Made by a program: the position numbers and the translations under genes. A stretch of 64,000 bases of DNA from Candidatus Binatia bacterium. Its GTDB lineage: Bacteria > Desulfobacterota > Binatia > UBA12015. This document shows, one piece after another, positions 52,167-57,851 of the stretch. Position 1 is the stretch's first letter. Each line of letters opens with the position of its first letter. Under the pieces are notes generated by a model. The model saw only the letters and a program-made list of their open reading frames with translations, did no database searches and was not told where the DNA came from. The stretch lies in assembly GCA_036563615.1 (NCBI GenBank), contig DATCMB010000016.1:226474-290473 (forward strand), read 5' to 3'.

Positions 52167-53186
52167 TCACTTCGGCTTGTAGATCTGATCGAAGATCTTG
52201 CCGTCGGCGAAGAACTTCTCCTTCGCATCCGACCAGCTCTCGGCGATCGCCGTGATCGGGAAGAGCTCGATCGGCGGCAGCGTGGACTTGAACTGCGCGA
52301 GGATCGCCGGGTCGGTCGGACGGTAGAAGTGCTTGCCGATGATCTCCTGCGCCTGGGGCGTGTAGAGGAACTCGAGGTACGCCTTGGCGACCTCCTCGGT
52401 GCCCTTGCGCTTGACGTTGGCGTCGACCCACGCGAGCGGCGGATCGGCGAGGATGCTGATCGGCGGATAGACGATCTCGACCTCGCCGCCGGCCTCCTTC
52501 ACCTCGAGGTGCGCCTCGTTCTCCCAGGTGAGGTGGACGTCACCGATCTTCTTCTGCACGAAGGTCGTCGTCGAGCCGCGCGCGCCCGCGTCGAGCACCG
52601 GCACGTGCTTGTAGAGCTCGGTGACGAACTTCGCCGCCTCCTCTTCCGTGCCGCCACGCTGGGTGACCGAGCCCCACGCGGCCCACAGCGAGAGCTGGCC
52701 GTTGCCGGAGGTCTTCGGGTTCGGCGTGATCACCTGAACGCCTTCCTTGATCAGATCCGGCCAGTCCTTGATCCCCTTCGGGTTCCCCTTGCGGACGACG
52801 AAGACGATCGTGCTGTTGTAGGCGCTGGCGTTGTTCGGCAGGCGCGTCCTCCAGTCGGGCGCGATCAGCCCGGCCTTGGCGATCGCATCCACGTCGGACG
52901 CGATCGCGAGGGTCACGACGTCGGCGTCGAGGCCGTCGATGACCGCGCGGGCCTGCGAGCCCGAGCCGCCGTGCGACATCTTGATCGACAGATCGGTGCC
53001 GGTCTTCTCCTTGTAGTGCGGAATGAACGCGGCGTTGATCTCGCGCCACAGCTCACGCGTCGGGTCGTACGACACGTTGAGCAGGTCCTTGGTCTCGGCG
53101 GCCGCCGCGTAGGCAAAGCCGAAGGCGCCGACCACGGCGACGATGAACTTGAAAACGTTGAGCCTGAATTCCTTCTTCCTGCGCAT
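52167..53186 (-). CDS. sbp: Periplasmic sulfate-binding protein
   Basis: 339 residues from ATG 53186 behind GGGAGAGG. Signal peptide about 1-30 (FKFIVAVVGAFGFAYAAAAE). Sulfate-binding-protein motifs: LLNVSYDPTRELWREIN near 35-51, SHGGSGSQARAVIDGLDADVV near 71-91, ITPNPKTSGNGQLSLWAAWG near 151-170 and TWENEAHLE near 216-224. First gene of the uptake operon. The mRNA leader upstream carries two Cys-rich short ORFs and a terminator. Confidence 0.94.
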   Translation of the reverse strand: MRRKKEFRLNVFKFIVAVVGAFGFAYAAAAETKDLLNVSYDPTRELWREINAAFIPHYKEKTGTDLSIKMSHGGSGSQARAVIDGLDADVVTLAIASDVDAIAKAGLIAPDWRTRLPNNASAYNSTIVFVVRKGNPKGIKDWPDLIKEGVQVITPNPKTSGNGQLSLWAAWGSVTQRGGTEEEAAKFVTELYKHVPVLDAGARGSTTTFVQKKIGDVHLTWENEAHLEVKEAGGEVEIVYPPISILADPPLAWVDANVKRKGTEEVAKAYLEFLYTPQAQEIIGKHFYRPTDPAILAQFKSTLPPIELFPITAIAESWSDAKEKFFADGKIFDQIYKPK

Positions 53187-53200
53187 GATCCTCTCCCGTT

Positions 53201-53292
53201 GCGGCGGACGCACGTCGAGCGTCGCCGCTGATTTTTGAGCTTGTTGTGAACGAGGAACGGGGTGCCGGAGGCGGGCGAGCTTCGCCGGCCTC
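53201..53292 (-). promoter_or_regulatory. Two hairpins between the second Cys leader ORF and sbp
   Basis: Hairpin 1 (53268-53292) pairs GAGGC-C-GGCGA with TCGCC-C-GCCTC around AGC; its 5' strand starts inside the TGA of the leader ORF, so a ribosome at the Cys codons or stop would cover it. Hairpin 2 (53201-53228) pairs GCGGCGACGC with GCGTCCGCCGC just ahead of the sbp ribosome site. A Pyr/C-rich strand lies between. This arrangement fits translational or Rho-type control by ribosome position. Confidence 0.6.
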
Positions 53293-53374
53293 AGCAGGGG
53301 CAACAGAGGCAGGTGTGGAAGAGCCGCCACAGGCGCCGGTTACGGCGCTCGGGGATGGGATTGGTCTGGCTCAT
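53291..53374 (-). CDS. Leader peptide 2, 27 residues ending CLCCPC
   Basis: Starts at ATG 53374 and ends at TGA 53291-53293, 104 bases before sbp. The peptide begins MSQTNPIPERRNRR, is Arg-rich in the middle, and ends TCLCCPC: four Cys in the last six residues (codons TGC, TGT, TGC, TGC). A hairpin overlaps the stop codon. Cys-rich leader ORFs ahead of sulfur-uptake genes act as cysteine sensors in actinobacteria; this one has the same logic. Ribosome site weak (GAGACG). Confidence 0.75.
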   Translation of the reverse strand: MSQTNPIPERRNRRLWRLFHTCLCCPC

Positions 53375-53429
53375 CTTCGTCTCGATCGTCTCGCTTGGTC
53401 TGTGCTCTCGGCTCGCGCTTGCGGTTGCG

Positions 53430-53471
53430 GAAAAACAAAAAGGCCCGGAGGTTCGAGACCTCCGGGCCTTT
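53430..53471 (-). terminator. Strong intrinsic terminator between the two leader ORFs
   Basis: A perfect 14-bp stem: AAAGGCCCGGAGGT pairs with ACCTCCGGGCCTTT around a 5-base loop (TCGAG on the plus strand). On the minus strand it is followed by TTTTTGTTTTT, an excellent U-tract. It lies 27 bases after the stop of leader ORF 1, upstream of leader ORF 2 and sbp. Transcripts from further upstream must pass it to express the operon. On the plus strand the T run is poor, so it works mainly on minus-strand RNA. Confidence 0.9.
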
Positions 53472-53486
53472 GGTTGTTCCGTCGTT

Positions 53487-53512
53487 GGACCGGCGTCCTA
53501 GACGCCCTGTCC
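53487..53512 (-). promoter_or_regulatory. Hairpin with the leader-1 stop codon in its loop
   Basis: On the minus strand GGAC-AG-GGCGTC-TAG-GACGCC-G-GTCC folds into a 10-bp interrupted stem with the TAG stop of leader ORF 1 in the three-base loop. A ribosome finishing the leader would melt it, one stalled earlier at the Cys codons would not. It precedes the terminator by 15 bases. Confidence 0.6.
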
Positions 53513-53596
53513 TTCCGCGCGCACGGCACGACCCCAGGCACGAGAAGCCTCGTTCCTCTTCGCGGGGCGACAACAACAGATGCCGGCGAGCGACAT
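53498..53596 (-). CDS. Leader peptide 1 with Cys-Cys-Cys
   Basis: 32 codons from ATG 53596 to TAG 53498-53500. The peptide opens MSLAGICCCRPAKRN. The three Cys codons (53570-53578) are all TGT, the rare Cys codon in this GC-rich genome, which would make translation sensitive to charged tRNA-Cys. It is followed by the stop-codon hairpin and the strong terminator, the classical attenuator layout. An in-frame GTG about 30 bases further upstream, behind GAGGGGG, is an alternative start. Ribosome site for the ATG is weak. Confidence 0.7.
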   Translation of the reverse strand: MSLAGICCCRPAKRNEASRAWGRAVRAEGQGV

Positions 53597-53705
53597 GGTT
53601 CGGCGCTTGTACCTGCGCTGCACACACTGCGCAAGCCCCCTCGAGAAAAATTTTCCCCACCCCGGTTTTGTGCTTGATGGGCTTGCTTCGGCGGTAAAGA
53701 CCGCG

Positions 53706-53719
53706 TATCGGAACCGATA
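53706..53719. promoter_or_regulatory. 14-base palindrome TATCGGAACCGATA upstream of the leader
   Basis: TATCGG and CCGATA flank AA in an otherwise AT-richer part of the gap, about 110 bases upstream of leader ORF 1 and 200 upstream of the 53911 gene. It could be an operator for the leader promoter or a hairpin in a plus-strand RNA. I could not identify a confident -35/-10 pair. Confidence 0.4.
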
Positions 53720-53811
53720 TGGCGTTCGCGATCTGTCGTCGTCCAGCGACGTGGTGGAAGCTCCTTCCGCCGTCTGCCCGCTGAGACGAGATCGCGCGCG
53801 GAGCGAAAGCG

Positions 53812-53845
53812 AGCCCACCACCTGCCGAGGTCGGTGGGCTTTTCC
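53812..53845 (+). terminator. Plus-strand terminator-like hairpin with no gene upstream
   Basis: AGCCCACC (53812-53819) pairs with GGTGGGCT (53833-53840) and is followed by TTT on the plus strand. No plus-strand gene precedes it, so it would end an RNA made antisense to the sulfate leader region, or end read-through before the 53911 gene. Just upstream, GGTGGAAG/CTTCCGCC (about 53753-53771) forms another stem. Confidence 0.6.
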
Positions 53846-53910
53846 GTCTCTACCGCATCGCTCTCCGACCTGACGGCTCGTCGCCGGGCCCGAGAAAGGA
53901 CGAGAGAGTG

Positions 53911-54474
53911 ATGAACCCGCTGAAGACCGCGCCCTGGCGCGCGGCGCGCCGTCACGGCCGCGTGGCCGTCGGGGACGTGCGCGTCCGCCCGTCACGACCG
54001 AAGAGCACCACGCCGCGCGTGCGGCCCCTCGTGGCGCGCGAGCGCGCGTACGGCTGGACGACCGAGCAGTACCGCGAGGCGTGCCGCCTCCTGCCCGGCT
54101 TCGAGCTGCTCCCGGTCGCGATGGTCGCCGCGTTCGCGTCGCACGCGATCTACTTCGACGCCGCGGGACCGCTGCGCGCCGAGGATCGCGACGAGATCGC
54201 ACACGCGATCACCCGACGGCGCTACCCGGGCTTCGGCTCGCCGGACGACGGGCTTCCGCGCGACGGCGAGCGGCGCGTGCTCGTTCGACGCCTCGCGGAG
54301 CGCGCGCTCGAGCCGTTCGCCTCGCTCGAGCCCGAGGTGTCGGCGTTGCTCGACGCCGGGGTGCCGGCGCGCGAGGTGCGCGTGATCGTCCACGCGCTGC
54401 TCGCGCTGCGCTTCCTCGCGACGCTCGGCGCCGCGATGCTCCTGCAGCCCCCGCTCGACGCGGACATCGGCTGA
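53911..54474 (+). CDS. Hypothetical protein
   Basis: 187 residues from ATG 53911 (a GTG one codon earlier is possible), with AAAGGA upstream. Arg-rich N-terminus (about 1-50), then a helical body: AYGWTTEQYREACRLLPGFELLPVAMVAAFASHAIYF near 47-83 and DAGVPAREVRVIVHALLALRFLATLGAAMLL near 149-180, where one or two hydrophobic stretches might touch the membrane. No recognised family. Coding-like GC pattern but weak support otherwise. Confidence 0.5.
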   Translation: MNPLKTAPWRAARRHGRVAVGDVRVRPSRPKSTTPRVRPLVARERAYGWTTEQYREACRLLPGFELLPVAMVAAFASHAIYFDAAGPLRAEDRDEIAHAITRRRYPGFGSPDDGLPRDGERRVLVRRLAERALEPFASLEPEVSALLDAGVPAREVRVIVHALLALRFLATLGAAMLLQPPLDADIG

Positions 54475-54489
54475 CGCGCCTCGCCGGTT

Positions 54490-54558
54490 GGCTCCTTCCA
54501 TCGGTCATGGCGGAGGTCTGCAAAACCATCCGACCGGGTTCGACTCCCGGAGGGGCCG
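54490..54558 (+). tRNA. tRNA-Cys(GCA)-like sequence, probably decayed
   Basis: Acceptor arms GGCTCCT/AGGGGCC, T-arm CCGGG-TTCGACT-CCCGG, and an anticodon loop CTGCAAA with GCA at 54520-54522 are clear. Two defects stand out. The anticodon stem GGAGGT pairs with ACC-A-TCC, an extra A (54528) bulging out. The D-loop has only about five bases (CCAT-CGGTC-ATGG), and the whole is 69 bases. A functional tRNA-Cys should be elsewhere. It may be a pseudogene or the remnant of an integration site. Confidence 0.6.
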
Positions 54559-54678
54559 CTCTTGCCGCGGGCGCGTGTCGCGCCGGCGCACGTCCCGTGC
54601 GCACGGCCGGCGCATGTCCCGTCTTCCGGCAGCCCGCACGATCGGCTGGTGCCGCACTGGCTCCGGGCCTTCGCAGCG

Positions 54679-54957
54679 ATGAGATGCGGGTCGTGCCAGC
54701 GCGAGAGCTCTGCCGACGACGACTTCTGCGCCGCCTGCGGGACGCCGCTCGTCCGGCGCTGCGCCGCCTGCGGGCGCGCAACCTCGCCGCGCACCGCTTC
54801 TGCGGCGGTTGCGGACGCAGGCTCGCGCCTGACCTCGCCTCGGCGCACGACCCGCGCTCGCTGACGCCGCGCCACCTCGTCGAGCGCATCCTCACGACGC
54901 GCCACGCGCTCGAGGGCGAGCGCAAGCAGGTGACGGTGCTCTTCGCCGACGTCCAGG
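54679..54957 (+). pseudogene. Frameshifted fragment of a double-zinc-ribbon adenylate/guanylate cyclase gene
   Basis: From ATG 54679 the frame reads two zinc knuckles (MRCGSCQRESSADDDFCAAC, then VRRCAACGRA). About position 54775 the homology jumps one frame to NLAAHRFCGGCGRRLAP and continues through TPRHLVERILTTRHALEGE and RKQVTVLFADVQGS, the start of a class III cyclase domain. It then ends abruptly at about 54957 inside that domain. Intact relatives are around 1000 residues with cyclase, AAA-ATPase and TPR parts. So only the head survives, with one frameshift. Confidence 0.75.
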
Positions 54958-55883
54958 GATCGCCAGCTAAGCGTCGCGACCGTCGCCGTGCTCGACACCG
55001 GCGTCGACGGAAGCCATCCCGCGCTCGCCGGCAAGATCGTGCGCGAAGCCTGCTTCTCCGGCAACGGGAACTGTCCGAACGGCGCCACCCAGCAGATCGG
55101 TCCTGGGCCCGGCGTTGCGTGCACCTACGCGGGAGACTGTAAGCACGGCACGCACGTCGCCGGAATCGCGGCGTCGCGCTCCGGCGTGGCGCGCAGAGCG
55201 AACATCATCGCGATCCAGGTGTTCTCGCGCTTCACGGGCCCGATCTGCGAGGGCTTCGGCGATCCCTGCGCCTTGACCTACACCTCCGACCAGATCGCCG
55301 CGCTCGAGCACGTCTTCGAGCTGCGCAACAAGCATCGCATCGCGGTCGTGAACATGAGCCTCGGTGGCGGGAGCTACTCCTCGCAAGCGGCGTGCGACGC
55401 CGACAACGTGGCCCGCAAGGCGGCGATCGACAACCTCCGCGCGGCGGGAATCGCGACGGTCGCGGCTTCGGGCAATGCCGGCTACGCCCACTTGATCGAC
55501 GAGCCCGCCTGCATCAGCTCCGCGTTCTCCGTCGGGTCCGTGACCAAGAGCGACCAGGTGTCGGTCTTCACGAACTCGGCTTCGTTCCTCGACTTCCTCG
55601 CACCCGGCACGTCGATCCGGTCCACCGTTCCCGGAGGCGGGTTCAAGGTCCTGTCCGGAACCTCGATGGCGACACCGCACGTCGCGGGCGCATTCGCCAT
55701 CCTCAGCCAGCGCCTCGGGCGCGCCGACGTCGACAGGGTCGCCGACGCGCTGCCACGACCGGTGTGGGCGTCCTCGACCCGCTCAACGGTCTCACCAAGC
55801 CGCGCATCGCCGTCGACACCTGCCAGGGTGGCGCGGGCGTCGACCGGGCGAAGAGGTGCGAGGTCGTGCAGTGCGTCCCCTGA
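54958..55883 (+). pseudogene. Headless, frameshifted S8 subtilisin-like protease
   Basis: The catalytic domain begins directly at the break in the cyclase fragment: VATVAVLDTGVDGSHPALAG (Asp), CKHGTHVAGIAASR (His), AASGNAG, and LSGTSMATPHVAGAF (Ser). The triad is complete, but signal peptide and propeptide are missing. About 55750 the homology leaves its frame: ADVDRVADAL continues one frame over as TTGVGVLDPLNGLTKPRIAVDTC, ending at 55883. The original frame runs on to 56040 as low-quality sequence. A truncation plus a frameshift argue for a pseudogene unless the assembly is at fault. Confidence 0.75.
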
Positions 55884-56125
55884 CCGTGCACGCGACGGGC
55901 GCGCTTCTCGACACGCACGAGGGCGCGTCCGTCGCCTGATCCGCAGCACCCGTCGGTCCCGCGGGTCGCTGCCCACGATCTCCGTCAAGGACTTCGCGAG
56001 CGCTCGCGCGGCAAGAAGTTGCCCGCGCGAGCGCTCGTGATACGAAGCCGCGTCGATGAAGCGCGCGATGGAATCTCTCCCGGCGCAAGCGTGCGCCGGG
56101 ACGTCCTGCGCATGAGCGGGTTGCG
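55884..56125. other. Short gap with strong inverted repeat
   Basis: Between the protease remnant and the LLM oxidoreductase gene; contains the hairpin at 55997-56037 and no gene I can support. Confidence 0.4.
55997..56037. repeat. 18-bp inverted repeat upstream of the LLM oxidoreductase gene
   Basis: CGAGCGCTCGCGCGGCAA (55997-56014) and TTGCCCGCGCGAGCGCTCG (56019-56037) pair with one bulged base around GAAG. A very stable RNA hairpin, or a symmetrical binding site, 89 bases before the gene. No T-tract follows on either strand. Confidence 0.65.
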
Positions 56126-57181
56126 ATGACGACGGACGCTGCATCGCAGGGCACGACGACGCGCGACGCGCAGGGCCTGCCGCGTCTCGGCCTCGTGCTC
56201 GCGTTCTGGGAGCGCTCGGGCGGCAAGGACCCATGGGCGCAGGCCTGCGAGACCGTCCGCGCCGCGGACCGCCTCGGCTACGACAGCGTGTGGCTCACCG
56301 AGAGCTGGAACCGCGACCCGATCACGCTGCTCACGCACCTCGCCGGGCAGACCTCGCGCATCGGGCTCGGCTTCGGCGTGCTGAACGTCTTCAGCCGCTC
56401 GCCCGCGGTGCTGGCGAACACCGCCGCGACGCTGGACGAGCTGTCCGGCGGGCGCGTGATGCTCGGGCTCGGCGCGAGCACGCCGAACGTCGTCGCGGGC
56501 TGGCACGGGCTCAAGTTCGACAAGCCGCTCCAGCGCGTGCGCGAGACGATCGAGATCTGCCGGCTCATCTGGCGTCGCGAGCGCGTCCATTACAAGGGCC
56601 GCATCTTCTCGCTCGAAGGCGTGCGGCTCGGCTATCAGCCGCTGCGCGAGCGCATCCCGATCCTGCTCGCGTCGCTACGACCGAAGAGCATCGAGCTCTG
56701 CGGCGAGCTCGCCGACGGCTGGATCCCGACGATCTATCCGCTCGACGGCATCGCCGCGGGACGCGCACGGATCGCCGCCGGCGCCGCGCGCGCCGGTCGC
56801 GCACCGGAGGACGTCGAGGTGCGTCCCGGCGCGACGGTGCTGGTCACGGACGATCCGTCGCAGGCGGCGCAGATGGGACGCTTCGCCGCCAGCATCTACA
56901 TCGGCCCGCCGAACAGCCCCTACGCGGCGACGGCGGCCGAGCTCGGCTACGCGGAGGACGTCGAGCGCGTGACGAGCGTCTACCGCTCGGGCGACCACGC
57001 GGGCGCGATCGCGGCGGTGAGCGACCGGCTCGCCACCGCCTTCACCGTGGCGGGCACGCTCGAGCAGGTCCGCGACCGACTGCGCGCGCTGCGCGCGGCC
57101 GGCGCGGATGCGGTCAACGTCTCGCTGCCGTCGTACGCGCCGGAAGTCGCGGTGCCGGTCCTCGAGAAGCTGATCGCCTGA
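56126..57181 (+). CDS. LLM-class F420-dependent oxidoreductase
   Basis: 351 residues of the luciferase-like monooxygenase/F420 reductase family: LGLVLAFWERSGGKDPWAQA near 22-41, LGYDSVWLTESWNRDPITLL near 50-69, TSRIGLGFGVLNVFSRSP near 75-92, and SGGRVMLGLGASTPN near 107-121. The sequence follows the F420-dependent methylenetetrahydromethanopterin-reductase-like branch. If F420 is the cofactor, this organism should make it; no F420 gene is in the window. Reaction unknown. Confidence 0.87.
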   Translation: MTTDAASQGTTTRDAQGLPRLGLVLAFWERSGGKDPWAQACETVRAADRLGYDSVWLTESWNRDPITLLTHLAGQTSRIGLGFGVLNVFSRSPAVLANTAATLDELSGGRVMLGLGASTPNVVAGWHGLKFDKPLQRVRETIEICRLIWRRERVHYKGRIFSLEGVRLGYQPLRERIPILLASLRPKSIELCGELADGWIPTIYPLDGIAAGRARIAAGAARAGRAPEDVEVRPGATVLVTDDPSQAAQMGRFAASIYIGPPNSPYAATAAELGYAEDVERVTSVYRSGDHAGAIAAVSDRLATAFTVAGTLEQVRDRLRALRAAGADAVNVSLPSYAPEVAVPVLEKLIA

Positions 57182-57199
57182 GGCGCGGAGTCGCGCTTC

Positions 57200-57214
57200 A
57201 GCGAATTTTTCGCT
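57200..57214 (+). terminator. Short AT-loop hairpin after the LLM gene
   Basis: AGCGAA-TTT-TTCGCT forms a 6-bp stem 19 bases after the LLM stop and is followed by TACTTA. It is weak but lies in the only AT-rich spot of the gap. Confidence 0.4.
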
Positions 57215-57233
57215 TACTTAGGCTTCGTCGCGC

Positions 57234-57665
57234 GTGCGCGATGCGCTCCTGCTTCCCGTAGAGCCCGCTATCGCACGGGCGATACCGCATGGCGACCTTC
57301 TACGCGCTCTCCATCGCCTTGCGAAAACGCGCGCCTTCGCATGCGGTCTTCTTGTTGAGACAGGCAAGCACGCCGCTCATGAAAACGCGGCCCTCGACGC
57401 GCTGCCCGATCTCCGCTGCCGCGGCCACCTCGCGACGATCGTCGGCACCCCGCGCCCGGATCATCTCGTCGGCACCGAAGGCCGCGACGTGATCGTCGGG
57501 CTCGGCGGCGACGACCTGATCGAGGGACGCGGCGGCAACGATCTGCTGTGCGGCAGCGCGGGCGACGACCTCCTGGTCGGCAAAGGAGGACTCGACGTCT
57601 GCCGGGGCGCCCGCGGCGCCGACCGGGCGAAGCCGAGCTGCGACGAGGCGCCAGGCGTCGCGTGA
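57234..57665 (+). CDS. Short RTX (hemolysin-type calcium-binding) repeat protein
   Basis: Up to 143 residues from GTG 57234. The C-terminal half carries RTX nonapeptide repeats: HLVGTEGRD, VIVGLGGDD, LIEGRGGND, LLCGSAGDD, LLVGKGGLD near 79-123, followed by CRGARGAD. These bind Ca2+ in exported proteins. The N-terminal half has no signal peptide and no RTX-type C-terminal secretion signal is visible, so either the start is frameshifted or misassigned, or this is a remnant of a longer secreted protein. Confidence 0.5.
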   Translation: MRDALLLPVEPAIARAIPHGDLLRALHRLAKTRAFACGLLVETGKHAAHENAALDALPDLRCRGHLATIVGTPRPDHLVGTEGRDVIVGLGGDDLIEGRGGNDLLCGSAGDDLLVGKGGLDVCRGARGADRAKPSCDEAPGVA

Positions 57666-57851
57666 CGCGTCACGCCGCAGGCGCGCCTCGCGACCCGCGC
57701 GGCCGCGCCCGTCGCGCGCCCGCTCGACGCCGGGGGCGGCAGGCTTCACCGGCTGAGCTGCGAGCCGCGAGCCGCGCCACGCGCCGCTTGCCACGAGCGT
57801 CGCCGCCGTGGATGCTCGACGCGCGCGTGCTGACGCGCGGGAGGGTTACAC
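57666..57851. other. Gap without visible gene
   Basis: 186 bases between the RTX-repeat ORF and the amidohydrolase gene. GC-rich with several CGCGCC-type stretches; no promoter or gene I can support. Confidence 0.4.

Noticed and set aside
53246..53697. Plus-strand ORFs opposite the Cys leaders
   Set aside because: They run through a strong terminator stem and have no recognisable domain or ribosome site.
53498..54202. 234-codon minus-strand frame ending with the CCC leader
   Set aside because: The upstream part is Arg-rich with no domain and runs under a plus-strand ORF; only the last 32 codons, next to the terminator, make sense as a leader.
54081..55142. A single long ORF spanning tRNA remnant, cyclase fragment and protease start
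   Set aside because: Only 54775-54957 of this frame shows homology; the rest is out of frame with its neighbours.
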